Source: Splendidivirga corallicola
GTDB taxonomy: Bacteria; Bacteroidota; Bacteroidia; Cytophagales; Cyclobacteriaceae
DNA length: 64,000 nt
Assembly: GCA_030442035.1 (NCBI GenBank)
Contig: JAUJEA010000011.1
Location: 186,001-250,000 of the forward strand
Direction of reading: 5' to 3'
Both the position numbers and the translations under genes were made by a program. Position 1 is the first letter of the stretch, and the number at the start of each line of letters is the position of its first letter. This document shows positions 34,947 to 44,344 of the stretch, in pieces. Below the pieces are notes generated by a model that worked only from the letters and a program-made list of their open reading frames with translations, searched no databases and had not been told where the DNA came from.

Positions 34947-36488
34947 ATGGAAAACGATATAAGGGTACGTTTCGCACCAAGTCCAACCGGAGCTTTACAC
35001 ATTGGGGGCGTAAGAACCGCTTTGTTCAACTACCTCTTTGCTAAAAAAAATGGAGGAAAAATGATCCTCAGGATAGAGGACACCGATCAAAGCAGATATG
35101 TTGAAGGCGCGGAGACCTACATCAAAGAAGCACTTGGATGGTTAGGCCTCAAAATGGATGAAGGTCCTGATGAAGGTGGTGAATCTGGTCCTTACAGACA
35201 ATCCGAGAGAAAGGCATTGTATCATCAATATGCCATGCAGCTGGTGAACGAAGACAAAGCGTATTATGCCTTTGATACCCCGGAGGAGCTTGATGCCATG
35301 CGAGAGAAATTAAAGGCGGCTAAAGTGGATAATCAGCAATATAATTCCATTACCAGAACCACCATGAAGAACTCAATCACTTTATCGGCAGATGAGGTGA
35401 AGGCGAGATTGGATTCAGGCGAACCTTATGTCATCAGGCTGAAAGTACCGACTAAGGAAGACATCCGTTTGAATGACATGGTAAGAGGGTGGGTAAAGGT
35501 ACATTCCACTGCTATTGATGACAAAATCCTGATGAAATCTGATGGAATGCCAACCTATCATCTGGCTAATATTGTAGATGATCATCTGATGGGCATCACA
35601 CATGTTATCAGGGGTGAAGAATGGCTCCCCTCAGCCCCGTTGCATGTGTTGCTTTATCAGTTTCTTGGATGGGAAGAATCCATGCCACAATTTGCTCATT
35701 TACCATTGATCCTGAAACCCAGTGGTCAGGGGAAATTGAGCAAACGTGATGCTGACAAACATGGCTTTCCTATTTTCCCAATCAATTGGCAAGATCCTGA
35801 GAGTGGAGAACTATCCACAGGATTTAGAGAAGAGGGTTATTTACCGGAAACTGTCATTAATTTTCTGGCACTGCTTGGCTGGAATCCCGGAACAGATCAA
35901 GAGATTTTTAGTATGGACGAATTAATTGAGGCATTTTCAATAGACCGTATCGGCAAAGCAGGTACCCAGTTTGATATTGAAAAAGCCAAATGGTATAACC
36001 AGCAATACATTAAAGAGAAACCATCAAATGAGCTTGCCGGATTCCTGCAGCAGGAATTGAAAAAAGAAAGTATTGCTTGTTCCGATGAAAAAGCGGCTCA
36101 AATTGCCAACTTATTAAGAGAGCGTATTACTTTTCCGCATGAGCTCTGGTCTTCGGGAAAATACCTTTTCTGCGCTCCCAAAGAATTTGATCAGAAAGTT
36201 GTCAAAAAAAGATGGACTGAGGAAGCAGTAACCATCTTAACTGGCTATCAGGACGCGTTGCAAAACGTAACCAATCTGGATGCTGAACAGGCTAGGGCTT
36301 CATTAAATGAGGTTTTGGAAAGAAATGATACGGTCATCGGCAGGGTCATGCAGGCCGTTCGTGTGGCTATTACAGGACTTGGTTCCGGGCCTGATTTAAT
36401 GGAGATTATTGAGATAATTGGTAAGGAAGAAACGATCAAAAGAATCAATTATGCGTTAGATACGTTAAATGAGTATGTAAAGGCATAA
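34947..36488 (+). CDS. gltX: Glutamyl-tRNA synthetase
   Basis: GltX charges tRNA-Glu. I use the ATG at 34947, since the frame beyond it opens only with TTG and the family N-terminus is MENDIRVRFAPSPTGALHIG. The HIGH-type motif is there (PSPTGALHIGGVRTALFN) and the KMSKS-type motif is KLSKRD. The product is 513 residues, the usual size, with the anticodon-binding domain in the last third. A small acidic gene follows 3 bases after the stop. Confidence 0.96.
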   Translation: MENDIRVRFAPSPTGALHIGGVRTALFNYLFAKKNGGKMILRIEDTDQSRYVEGAETYIKEALGWLGLKMDEGPDEGGESGPYRQSERKALYHQYAMQLVNEDKAYYAFDTPEELDAMREKLKAAKVDNQQYNSITRTTMKNSITLSADEVKARLDSGEPYVIRLKVPTKEDIRLNDMVRGWVKVHSTAIDDKILMKSDGMPTYHLANIVDDHLMGITHVIRGEEWLPSAPLHVLLYQFLGWEESMPQFAHLPLILKPSGQGKLSKRDADKHGFPIFPINWQDPESGELSTGFREEGYLPETVINFLALLGWNPGTDQEIFSMDELIEAFSIDRIGKAGTQFDIEKAKWYNQQYIKEKPSNELAGFLQQELKKESIACSDEKAAQIANLLRERITFPHELWSSGKYLFCAPKEFDQKVVKKRWTEEAVTILTGYQDALQNVTNLDAEQARASLNEVLERNDTVIGRVMQAVRVAITGLGSGPDLMEIIEIIGKEETIKRINYALDTLNEYVKA

Positions 36489-36491
36489 TTT

Positions 36492-36776
36492 ATGGCACGA
36501 AAAAAGAAAGTTAAAAGAAGCTTACCCAAAGTAAATCCTGAGTTGGAAGGCTTTGATATTAAAATTGATTCCTTTGGTGAAATCAAGAGTACATTCGGTA
36601 TTGAAAGGATCAACGATTTTTTGAATAAACAAGTAGACGACAAAAAACTGAGGGATCGTGATGACCTCGATTTTATCCGGGAAAAAAAGGAAGCCGAAGC
36701 CAACGAAGAGGATATTGTGGATGATTTCGATGGCGAACTTTTAGATCCTGATGATGACCCCTCGTTCCAAAGCTAA
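36492..36776 (+). CDS. Small charged hypothetical protein downstream of gltX
   Basis: The 94-residue protein has a basic start (MARKKKVKRSLPKVNPELEG), a central segment with IKIDSFGEIKSTFGIERIND, and a strongly acidic tail (EEDIVDDFDGELLDPDDDP). I do not recognise a named family, but similar proteins sit directly after gltX in related genomes as I recall. The 3-base spacing from gltX indicates co-translation. The function is unknown. Confidence 0.78.
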   Translation: MARKKKVKRSLPKVNPELEGFDIKIDSFGEIKSTFGIERINDFLNKQVDDKKLRDRDDLDFIREKKEAEANEEDIVDDFDGELLDPDDDPSFQS

Positions 36777-36794
36777 AGCTTTGGTAGTTTTTAG

Positions 36795-36895
36795 TTTTGA
36801 GTTATGAATTTTGAATTAATCAAGGGTATACATCCCTGCTACAGCTTACTTTCACCAATCGTAATTCTTAATTCAACATTCGTAATTATTTCATT
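36795..36895 (+). repeat. Family B intergenic repeat (degenerate)
   Basis: TTTTGAGTTATGAATTTTG, then CAATCGTAATTCTTAATTC and ATTCGTAATTATTTC belong to the family B pattern. It lies between the small gltX-linked gene and the AIM24 gene. Confidence 0.45.
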
Positions 36896-36961
36896 AGACA
36901 ATACCTTTTTTACAACAAATTCCCCATTGGTATAAAATCTGATCTGAAAGAATCCTGATTT

Positions 36962-36977
36962 TACTATATTCATAGTA
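36962..36977. promoter_or_regulatory. Inverted repeat upstream of the AIM24 gene
   Basis: TACTAT (36962-36967) and ATAGTA (36972-36977) are perfectly inverted with a four-base spacer, 34 bases before the ATG at 37011. It could be an operator; no regulator can be named. Confidence 0.3.
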
Positions 36978-37010
36978 TAACTTTTTTCAACTGGAAAACA
37001 CATTAATACT

Positions 37011-37781
37011 ATGAGATCTCATGAAATAGATTATAAAATTATTGGGGAAGATATTCAGATCGTGGAGGTGGAACTCGATCCGCGGGAAACTGTTATTGCT
37101 GAAGCAGGAGCCATGTTATATATGGAAGATGGCATACAGTTCGAGACAAAAATGGGTGACGGCTCCGATCCGGATAAAGGCCTGTTTGGAAAATTGCTCT
37201 CAGCAGGATCAAGATTGATCACAGGTGAATCGCTGTTTATGACACATTTCACTAACCATGGCCATCAAAAGCAAAAGGTAGCCTTTTCAGCCCCCTATCC
37301 GGGAACAGTGATTCCCATAGACTTAGCTCAGATGAGTCAAAATACCCTTATAGTGCAAAAAGATGGGTTTTTATGTGCAGCTTTAGGAACCAAACTTTCC
37401 ATACATTTTAACAAAAAATTAGGCTCCGGTTTGATAGGAGGGGAAGGTTTTATTCTACAAAAGATACAGGGTGACGGTATGGCCTTTGCCCATGCCGGCG
37501 GAACAGTCATTGAGAAAACACTCAATAACGAAAAGCTGAGGATAGATACAGGATGTGTGGTAGCCATGGAATCTACCCTCAACTTTGATGTCCAACGAGC
37601 CGGCGGACTACGTTCCATGATCTTTGGGGGCGAGGGTATTTTCTTAGCCACTATTCAGGGAACCGGAAAAGTCTGGCTACAATCCATGCCGATCAGAAAA
37701 CTTGTACAAGCCCTGGCTCCATATGGAAGCAACAGGGGTAAGGAAAGCAGCTCGCTGCTTGGTAGCTTCCTGGAGGATTAG
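37011..37781 (+). CDS. TIGR00266/AIM24-family protein
   Basis: The 256-residue all-beta protein has the tandem double-stranded beta-helix pattern of the AIM24/TIGR00266 family: [41 protein letters not shown] and [20 protein letters not shown]. Mitochondrial AIM24 shapes inner-membrane organisation; bacterial members have no agreed role. No membrane segment is visible. It is a single gene. Confidence 0.9.
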   Translation: MRSHEIDYKIIGEDIQIVEVELDPRETVIAEAGAMLYMEDGIQFETKMGDGSDPDKGLFGKLLSAGSRLITGESLFMTHFTNHGHQKQKVAFSAPYPGTVIPIDLAQMSQNTLIVQKDGFLCAALGTKLSIHFNKKLGSGLIGGEGFILQKIQGDGMAFAHAGGTVIEKTLNNEKLRIDTGCVVAMESTLNFDVQRAGGLRSMIFGGEGIFLATIQGTGKVWLQSMPIRKLVQALAPYGSNRGKESSSLLGSFLED

Positions 37782-37819
37782 TGCAAAAGTGTGAGATGCT
37801 TTTTCAGATAGTCAAATAA

Positions 37820-37855
37820 ATTATGAGTTTTGAATTTTGAATGATGAATTAATAT
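37820..37855 (+). repeat. Family B intergenic repeat
   Basis: ATTATGAGTTTTGAATTTTG and AATGATGAATTAATATCATTC form a family B-like unit in the 367-base gap after AIM24. No ORF is supported in this gap. Confidence 0.4.
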
Positions 37856-37956
37856 CATTCGACTCAGTTTCCTTTTGTCTTAAGCCTTTCTGCTAGAATT
37901 TGATTTACGATTAGTATCCCAGACAAAATTATTGTAACCGAATGCCGCCTGTCCAT

Positions 37957-38039
37957 AAGGTGTCAGACACTTTAATTCACAAAGATGCATAGCAAACAAC
38001 CAGAGCTCAGTTATTTAATAAGAGAAGTGTCAGACACCT
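37957..38039 (+). repeat. Paired family C palindromes (GTGTCAGACAC)
   Basis: AGGTGTCAGACACTT (about 37958-37972) and AAGTGTCAGACACCT (about 38025-38039) are near-perfect inverted copies about 50 bases apart. Each centres on the odd palindrome GTGTC-A-GACAC. This layout resembles the paired REP sequences mobilised by RAYT transposases. A third, single copy lies at 21397. No RAYT gene is present in the window. Confidence 0.6.
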
Positions 38040-38148
38040 ATCAACCAATGCCTTCAAACCCTGAATCTCCCATAAAACAATCTATCATATTTCTCCAAAA
38101 ACAATCCTTAAAATCTGCCGGATATGGTAATTTTATTCCCAACACAAA

Positions 38149-39195
38149 ATGCCTATGATCAAAACCGCTATCATTTCTTTTGGAGTATCAGCCCAGACTT
38201 TTCACGCTCCGCTTATCAATGCCAACCCTAATTTTCAACTAAAAAAAATATTACAAAAGAAAGGCCATGAAGCACGCGAAAGGTATCCTGAGATTGTGCT
38301 TGTTCAGGAATACAAGGAAGTCCTGAATGATCCTGAGATAGACCTGGTAGTTATCGCTACACCAAATAAGCTTCATTTCAAAATGGCAAAGCAGGCATTG
38401 CTGGCACATAAGCATGTAGTGGTTGAAAAGCCTTTTACCGTAGAAGTGAACGAAGCGGAGGAGCTAATTCAATTGGCCAAAAAACAGGATAGGATCATCA
38501 CAGTATTCCATAACCGCCGATTGGATGGCGATTTCTTAACGGTGAAAAAATTGGTTGAGGATGGAACACTGGGGAAGGTGGTGGAGCTTGAATCACGTTT
38601 CGATCGATTCAGGAATTTTATTAAAAACTGGAAAGAAAAAGAAGGAAAGGGTCATGGTATTTTGTATGATCTTGGAAGTCATTTGATTGATCAGGCTCTT
38701 GCACTTTTTGGAAAACCCGGACAGATTGAAGCGGATATTCGAAAGCAAAGGGAAGTAAGTGTCATTGAAGACTATTTTGAGATCAACCTTTATTATGATA
38801 ATCTCAAAGTAATTCTAAAGGCGTCTATGCTTGCCAAGGAAAAAATGCCGAGATTCTCTGTATTTGGAGATAAAGGTACTTTCATTAAGTATGGACTGGA
38901 TCCGCAGGAAGATAGGTTAAAGGCAAATTTTCAATATGTGCCTAACATTGGCGAAGACACGGAGGAAGATTATGGTTTGTTGAATGTTGAAATAAACGGC
39001 CAGGACAAAAGAAAAAAGTTAAAAACCATCCCCGGAGATTATATGCAATTTTATGACAATCTATATCATGCCATTAAGCACCGGGAGAAGTTATTGGTTC
39101 CACCGGAAGATGCCAAAGCAGTATTAAAATTGATCGATCTTGCCTATCAAAGCAACCGGGAGATGAGAAGAATAATTGTTGACGAATGGACCTGA
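38149..39195 (+). CDS. Gfo/Idh/MocA family oxidoreductase
   Basis: The 348-residue NAD(P)-dependent dehydrogenase has an N-terminal Rossmann domain (TAIISFGVSAQTFHAPLINA, LVVIATPNKLHFKMAKQAL), the catalytic EKP motif (HVVVEKPFTVE) and a C-terminal substrate domain (GHGILYDLGSHLIDQAL). The substrate is probably a sugar, inositol or similar polyol. It overlaps the next kinase gene by 10 bases. Confidence 0.9.
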   Translation: MPMIKTAIISFGVSAQTFHAPLINANPNFQLKKILQKKGHEARERYPEIVLVQEYKEVLNDPEIDLVVIATPNKLHFKMAKQALLAHKHVVVEKPFTVEVNEAEELIQLAKKQDRIITVFHNRRLDGDFLTVKKLVEDGTLGKVVELESRFDRFRNFIKNWKEKEGKGHGILYDLGSHLIDQALALFGKPGQIEADIRKQREVSVIEDYFEINLYYDNLKVILKASMLAKEKMPRFSVFGDKGTFIKYGLDPQEDRLKANFQYVPNIGEDTEEDYGLLNVEINGQDKRKKLKTIPGDYMQFYDNLYHAIKHREKLLVPPEDAKAVLKLIDLAYQSNREMRRIIVDEWT

Positions 39196-40061
39196 AAAAT
39201 CATATAACATCACTGTTGAAAGATGCCATCGATCCGAAACTTGAGGTCTTTTCCATGAATACCCTTGGTGGGGGATGCATTAACCAGGCATCAAAAATAA
39301 ATACAAGTCATGGTCCTTTTTTTCTAAAGTCAAATGCACAATGTCCGCCCGATATATTTCTTCGGGAAGCTGAGAGTCTGGAAGCGCTGGCCAGGGCAGG
39401 TAGCTCTTTAAAAATACCGAAGGTATTAGTGAAAACATCATTGGGAGAAAATCCTGCTATATTGATCACTGAATACTTGGAAGGCCCGGAACATTATCAG
39501 GATTTAGATGGAGCCCTTGGACAGGGATTGGCAGAATTGCATCAATACACACATGATCAATTTGGTTTTTATCATGACAATTATTGTGGAGCTACCCTGC
39601 AAAACAACCAATGGAATAATAAGTGGCTTGACTTTTTTCTCCAACAGAGGATATGGTATCTGGTGGAAATGATAACGAAAAGGAGAAACCTTGGTGGTCA
39701 TGAAATCAAGTTATATGAAAAATTCATTCTGGAGCCTCCTTCCTGTTTGCAACATGGTCCGAAACCTTCCCTGATCCATGGAGATCTTTGGTCTGGTAAT
39801 TATATGCCAAGTAATCAGGGGCCGGCTATTATCGACCCGGCAAGTGCTTTTACAGACCGGGAATTTGAATTTTCCATTATGAACATGTTCGGAGGATTTT
39901 CTCAGAAAGTATGGGACACCTACGACGAGATTTATCCATTAACTCCGGAATGGAAAGAAAGAAGTGATATTTATATGTTGTACCATTACCTGAATCACTA
40001 TTACTTATTCGGAGGTGGATATGGTCAGCAGGCGACAAGTATTGTCAAAAGATATGTTTAA
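39186..40061 (+). CDS. Fructosamine/ketosamine-3-kinase family protein
   Basis: The 291-residue protein is of the aminoglycoside-phosphotransferase fold. LGGGCINQASKI at the N-terminus, the catalytic loop LIHGDLWSGNYM and the Mg-binding IIDPASAFTDREFEFS match fructosamine kinases. These phosphorylate sugars glycated onto amines, which then fall off. Coupling to the Gfo/Idh gene suggests both work on glycation products or related sugars, by inference. Confidence 0.88.
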   Translation: MDLKNHITSLLKDAIDPKLEVFSMNTLGGGCINQASKINTSHGPFFLKSNAQCPPDIFLREAESLEALARAGSSLKIPKVLVKTSLGENPAILITEYLEGPEHYQDLDGALGQGLAELHQYTHDQFGFYHDNYCGATLQNNQWNNKWLDFFLQQRIWYLVEMITKRRNLGGHEIKLYEKFILEPPSCLQHGPKPSLIHGDLWSGNYMPSNQGPAIIDPASAFTDREFEFSIMNMFGGFSQKVWDTYDEIYPLTPEWKERSDIYMLYHYLNHYYLFGGGYGQQATSIVKRYV

Positions 40062-40104
40062 TGTGAATTTTGGATGCTAGTTGCGTAATTTTAGATTACA
40101 ATTT

Positions 40105-40137
40105 CTCAACTTCAATACCTTAACACTTCAACACTTT
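40105..40137 (+). repeat. Family A intergenic repeat with a degenerate B unit before it
   Basis: CTCAACTTCAATACCTTAAC then ACTTCAACACTTT is a family A copy just upstream of the cupin ATG (40142). A GCGTAATTTTAGATTACAA stretch at about 40083-40101 may be a decayed B unit, keeping the B-then-A order. Confidence 0.5.
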
Positions 40138-40141
40138 AGAA

Positions 40142-40501
40142 ATGGACGTTATCAATTTGGAAGAAAAATATGAAAAATTCGGTGATCATTGGAATCCCAG
40201 GATCATTGGAGAGCTGAATGGTCAATATGTTAAAATTGCCAAAGTAAAAGGTGATTTTGTTTGGCATAGCCATGAAAACGAAGATGAACTTTTTCAGGTG
40301 ATCAAAGGAACCCTTATGATGGATTTCAGAGATAAAACGGTGGAAGTAAATCCTGGAGAAATATTAATTGTACCTAAAGGTGTTGAACATCGTCCACGAG
40401 CTAAGGAGGAAGTTCAAATTATGATGTTCGAACCAAAATCTACAGTCAACACAGGAGGAGAGGATAACGAGCTTACCAAAAAAGATCTTGAAACCATTTA
40501 A
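40142..40501 (+). CDS. Cupin-domain protein
   Basis: The 119-residue single-domain cupin has metal-type histidines and Glu in WHSHENEDELFQVIKGTLM and a second cupin motif in GEILIVPKGVEHRPRA. The substrate is unknown. It is separated from the fructosamine kinase by 80 bases including a repeat. Confidence 0.88.
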   Translation: MDVINLEEKYEKFGDHWNPRIIGELNGQYVKIAKVKGDFVWHSHENEDELFQVIKGTLMMDFRDKTVEVNPGEILIVPKGVEHRPRAKEEVQIMMFEPKSTVNTGGEDNELTKKDLETI

Positions 40502-40566
40502 TCCTTAATTTTTCTCATTGGATAAGAAGACAGGAGTTCCTATCTTTTGGCTCAATTGATTGATCC

Positions 40567-41358
40567 ATGAGTAATACAAATAGTATAGGTGTTATTGGAG
40601 CACCTTATGATAAAAATTCTACTTTTTTAAGAGGCCCAGCCTTGGCTCCGGCAAGAATCAGAGAAGCCCTATACTGCGAATCCGCTAATATGTCTACTGA
40701 AAGCTGTAGGGATTTAGGACAGGTTGATTCAATACATCTATTAGATGATCTGGAAATCCATCAATTCCCTGATGATATTGAAAGAGGGATTGGTAGTATA
40801 CTGGATAAATTCGATCGAGTCATTACTTTGGGAGGCGATCACTCCATTACTTATCCGGTCATAAAGGCATTTTCCAGGAAATATAAAAAACTGAATATCC
40901 TGCATCTCGATGCCCATTGTGATCTTTACCACTTTTTTGATAATAACCACTATTCCCATGCCTCACCATTTGCCAGGATCATGGAGGAACAATTAGCGCA
41001 ACGACTGGTCCAGGTAGGAATCAGAACCTTAACACCTCATCAAAAGGAACAGGCTGAAAAATTCAACGTGGAAATCATTGATATGAACCATTGGGAGAAC
41101 ATCGAAAACATTGTCTTTGATGGCCCGGTCTATTTGTCCCTGGATATTGATGTGTTGGATCCTGCATTTGCCCCGGGGATATCACATTATGAACCTGGTG
41201 GAGCCACTACCCGACAGGTAATACAGGTCATTCAAAATATAAAAGCCACCCTAGTGGGAGCCGACATTGTTGAACTAAATCCTGCCAGAGACATTTCTGA
41301 TATGACCGCTATGGTTGCAGCAAAATTTTTAAAGGAGATTATCGATAGAATGTTATAA
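40567..41358 (+). CDS. Arginase/agmatinase-family ureohydrolase
   Basis: The 263-residue binuclear Mn enzyme shows TLGGDHSITYPVIKAF, ILHLDAHCDLYHFF and LSLDIDVLDPAFAPGISHYE, supplying all conserved metal ligands. GGATTRQVIQ and VEINPA-type motifs (IVELNPARD) follow. Agmatinase-like activity is most likely given the length and the HYEPGG segment, but arginase, guanidinobutyrase and formiminoglutamase cannot be excluded. Confidence 0.88.
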   Translation: MSNTNSIGVIGAPYDKNSTFLRGPALAPARIREALYCESANMSTESCRDLGQVDSIHLLDDLEIHQFPDDIERGIGSILDKFDRVITLGGDHSITYPVIKAFSRKYKKLNILHLDAHCDLYHFFDNNHYSHASPFARIMEEQLAQRLVQVGIRTLTPHQKEQAEKFNVEIIDMNHWENIENIVFDGPVYLSLDIDVLDPAFAPGISHYEPGGATTRQVIQVIQNIKATLVGADIVELNPARDISDMTAMVAAKFLKEIIDRML

Positions 41359-41385
41359 GTACATTGTGTCGAAGTTATACCAGGT

Positions 41386-41412
41386 ATCGTAATTTGTCAT
41401 TTGAAATTCATT
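41386..41412 (+). repeat. Family B intergenic repeat
   Basis: ATCGTAATTTGTCATTTG then AAATTCATT is nearly identical to the core of the copy at 29735-29765. It lies 28 bases after the ureohydrolase gene. Confidence 0.55.
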
Positions 41413-41600
41413 CCCTTTACGATAATATAGGCTTCAACTATATAAGAACCATAATCCACCCCTTTCAACTTATTTCAAAAGCTTAGAGTCAATAAATTTT
41501 ATGTTCTTTGAAATAACCGGATGTATTAGGGCGTTAGTTCGTAGAACCAAATTGCATCTTATGACCCAACTTGTACTCCAAACAATTGTAGTAACAAACC

Positions 41601-42617
41601 ATGACTTTTTTAAAAGAACTAACCAAAAATGGCTTGTTGGGTCTGATATTGATAGGAGCAGGATTATTCGGAGTGATAGCTTGTTCCGATGACGAAGCCG
41701 CACCGAACCCTTTTATTAAAACCCCCGGAACCGGAGAGTTTTACAGAATAAGTGCCTTTGGTAATGTAGATGTGATTCCTTCCAAAAGACAGGTTCGTAT
41801 TTTGGCACGAGTAACGGATAGCTTACACTTTGGAGTGCCAGGATTAGAGAAATCCGATTTCGAGGTATTGGAGAACAATGAGGACAAGGTTTCGGATGTT
41901 GAAGCCAATACTAAAATTGATCCAGATAGCATTCCTTTTACTATCAAAACGGTATTGTTGTTAGACATTAGCAAAAGTCTTGAGGGTGAGATCAATAATA
42001 TTAAAACTGCGGTTAACAATTTGATCGATGCCAAAGTGGATCAGCAGGAATTTGCTATTTATACTTTTGATAGTAAGGTTAACATGATCCAGGATTTCAC
42101 AAGCGATGCCATTACACTTAAGAATTCGGTTAATGCACTGCCTGAATCCGAACTTGATGCCTCGACGAATTTATATAGAGCCATCATAGATGCTTCCAAA
42201 GCCTGGCAGGATAAAATCACTATTGATGAAATTCAGGAGGGTAGTATGATCATATTTACCGATGGCAAACACAACGCCGATCCAAATCTTAATTTGAATG
42301 CTGCCATTGGAGCCATTAAAGGAAAAAGTGTTTTTGTTGCTGCGCTTGACGGTCCAAACCTGGACGAAGCTAATCTCAAAAGCATTGTAGGAAATGAAGC
42401 CAGGTATCTCCTGGCAGATGACATCTCAAAGTTGGAGGAGGTTTTTCTGAGTATCCAGCAAAAGATTATCACACAATCAAAAAGCATTTATTATATAACC
42501 TATACAAGTCCGATATCTGTTTCGGGGACTCAGAACCTAAAAGTACTGCTCAAAAACAATAGAAACATCGGTGAGGATTGTATGGTTGAAAAAACATTCT
42601 CTACCTCAGGATTTTGA
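41601..42617 (+). CDS. VWA-domain lipoprotein
   Basis: The 338-residue protein has a lipoprotein signal (LILIGAGLFGVIACSDDEAA; the lipidated Cys is about residue 28). A domain of about 70 residues and then a von Willebrand A domain follow (about 112-300). The MIDAS motif is VLLLDISKSLEGE, and MIIFTDGKHNAD holds the distal Asp. Such proteins bind partners in a metal-dependent way at the outer membrane. The gene is monocistronic. Confidence 0.85.
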   Translation: MTFLKELTKNGLLGLILIGAGLFGVIACSDDEAAPNPFIKTPGTGEFYRISAFGNVDVIPSKRQVRILARVTDSLHFGVPGLEKSDFEVLENNEDKVSDVEANTKIDPDSIPFTIKTVLLLDISKSLEGEINNIKTAVNNLIDAKVDQQEFAIYTFDSKVNMIQDFTSDAITLKNSVNALPESELDASTNLYRAIIDASKAWQDKITIDEIQEGSMIIFTDGKHNADPNLNLNAAIGAIKGKSVFVAALDGPNLDEANLKSIVGNEARYLLADDISKLEEVFLSIQQKIITQSKSIYYITYTSPISVSGTQNLKVLLKNNRNIGEDCMVEKTFSTSGF

Positions 42618-42880
42618 TTGATATAAATCTCAAGCGCTCAAAAATAAACTTAAAGTGCATTAAACAGTGATTATGCTTTAAAAGCACGAAATCAATAAGT
42701 TATAAAATTGACAAATGATAAAAAAGAATAGGAAAAAATAGTAAAAGATATTTTCTGATTCCTAATTTTGAATTGGATTATAGATAATCCACATCTGCTT
42801 ATGGAGGGGTGGTCCTTATGGGTCATCCCTTCTTTACTTTCATATCAATTGACCTGAAGAGTTGGAGCAAATGGCAGTGG

Positions 42881-42918
42881 AATTGTGTTGATGTGTTCAA
42901 GTATTTAAGTTGAAATAT
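42881..42918 (-). repeat. Family A intergenic repeat, reverse orientation
   Basis: Read on the minus strand, ATTTCAACTTAAATACTTG then AACACATCAACACAATT is a family A copy. It lies in the 842-base gap between the VWA lipoprotein and DUF3179 genes. This is the only copy found on the opposite strand. Confidence 0.55.
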
Positions 42919-42967
42919 GGAAGATAGACTGTATACCCTTTATGGCAAATTTTATTAGACATTTTAC

Positions 42968-43030
42968 AATGCCGTAGGTATTTAATCTTTATAGCACATC
43001 GTAATAAATAGTCCTCAGTCCCGTAGGGAC
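42968..43030 (+). repeat. Family D intergenic element (CCGTAGG motifs)
   Basis: AATGCCGTAGG (42968-42978) and the hairpin-forming GTCCCGTAGGGAC (43018-43030) lie 40 bases apart. AATGCCGTAGG recurs inverted at 45153-45163. Sequences of this kind are scattered through many Bacteroidota genomes in my memory. Apart from this and the family A copy, the 842-base gap 42618-43459 holds only AT-rich sequence. Confidence 0.45.
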
Positions 43031-43459
43031 GGTATATCGCAACTACACCATAAAACCCTTTAACAACATTTTGTTTTTGCGAACATTGTAAAAATAAAAA
43101 TTAACTCTCCTCAGGTTTACCGACTGACAAATCAATTAGCACAATGTCCGAAATACAACGAAAAGATCAATGTCAGGATGATCAATTGAATCAGATAATA
43201 CACGATGTTTCTGTTTTTACCTTTCACATTTAGAAAATTTATTGGTAAAGAATCAACGATTACCAATCTGGTATTATTCGGCAGTAGAATCCCAGATATT
43301 CTAAAGTTGATCAATTCATTTGCATACCACGATTTTTTCTTAATTTAGTTTTTATTGTGATTCTTTCCACAAAGAATATTAAGCGAAATCAAAAATGACC
43401 AGTGCATTTTACGATTTGTTATTTAAATATTTGAAAAGCAAAACACTAATCATAAACCC

Positions 43460-44332
43460 ATGAAATCAAAATTTAGCCTGCTTTTTCTAATACTCCTGCT
43501 ATTGACCTGGGCATGCAATAATTCAACAGAAAGCCAATCAGGCAAAGAAGTAGCTGCAGCTGATGCAGCCAACGAAGAAAAACCAAAGAAAAGACCTGTT
43601 TCCGTAGAAAACGGAAAGTTCTTTGAAAAGGAGGGCAGAAAATATCTCTATGGTGGAGAAAGGGAAGATCAACACTTTGATATAACCGGTTACACACTGA
43701 AAGATGAACAATTTCACTATGGGATTGGTCGTGAAAAATTCCCGGCATTATTGGAGCCCAATTTCATCTCCGTGGAAATTGCTGATTCCATTTTCAGTGA
43801 TGAGGACCGGTTTTTATTACTAAAAATTGGTGAAGATGCCAGAGCCTATTCGATCAAAGATCTGGAACATCACGAAGTGGTAAATGATATGGTGAATGGA
43901 AAACCGGTAATGGCTGCTTATTGTATATTGGCAGATTTAGGCGCTATCTATGATCGCACTTTAGGAGATAAAGTTTTCACTTTCGCACTCAGCGGCTACA
44001 CCTATTATGACGAGGAAGTCTGGGATGGATTGGATGGTTTTGTCATGTGGGACAGGGAAACGGAAAGTTTGTGGTGGCCGCTGATTGGCAAGGCCGTTTC
44101 AGGTGCGATGCAGGGAACCGACATGAAGGTGCTGGACGAACAGCTCTGGTCGCAAACCACCTGGGGTATTATTAAGGAAAAGAATCCTCAAGCCATGGTA
44201 CTTGAGCCAGGGCAGGATTTTGAAAGACCCGCTACCTGGGCAAAGTATGAGGATATCCAACCCATTTCCTCTGAAGGCAAAGGTATTGCTCCCAGATGGG
44301 GTGAGAATGCGGATGAAGAGTCAGATGATTGA
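43460..44332 (+). CDS. DUF3179 lipoprotein
   Basis: The 290-residue protein has a lipoprotein signal (LLFLILLLLTWACNN; Cys about residue 19) and an acidic Ala-rich linker. The DUF3179 domain follows: ARAYSIKDLEHHEVVND, VFTFALSGYTYYDEEVWDG and RETESLWWPLIGKAVSGAM. The usual YCPLCG segment reads AYCILADLGAIYDR here, so one of the commonly conserved Cys is missing. The family function is unknown. Confidence 0.85.
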   Translation: MKSKFSLLFLILLLLTWACNNSTESQSGKEVAAADAANEEKPKKRPVSVENGKFFEKEGRKYLYGGEREDQHFDITGYTLKDEQFHYGIGREKFPALLEPNFISVEIADSIFSDEDRFLLLKIGEDARAYSIKDLEHHEVVNDMVNGKPVMAAYCILADLGAIYDRTLGDKVFTFALSGYTYYDEEVWDGLDGFVMWDRETESLWWPLIGKAVSGAMQGTDMKVLDEQLWSQTTWGIIKEKNPQAMVLEPGQDFERPATWAKYEDIQPISSEGKGIAPRWGENADEESDD

Positions 44333-44344
44333 GAGACCTGTTGG

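Noticed and set aside
41501-41692. A 63-codon plus-strand ORF upstream of the VWA lipoprotein
   Set aside because: Overlaps the start and lipoprotein signal of the VWA gene in another frame and shows no family motif.
43132-43314. A 60-codon minus-strand ORF in the large gap before DUF3179, with a VDSLPI segment reminiscent of some transposases
   Set aside because: Too short, AT-rich and without a clear catalytic pattern or terminal repeats; no convincing family by eye.
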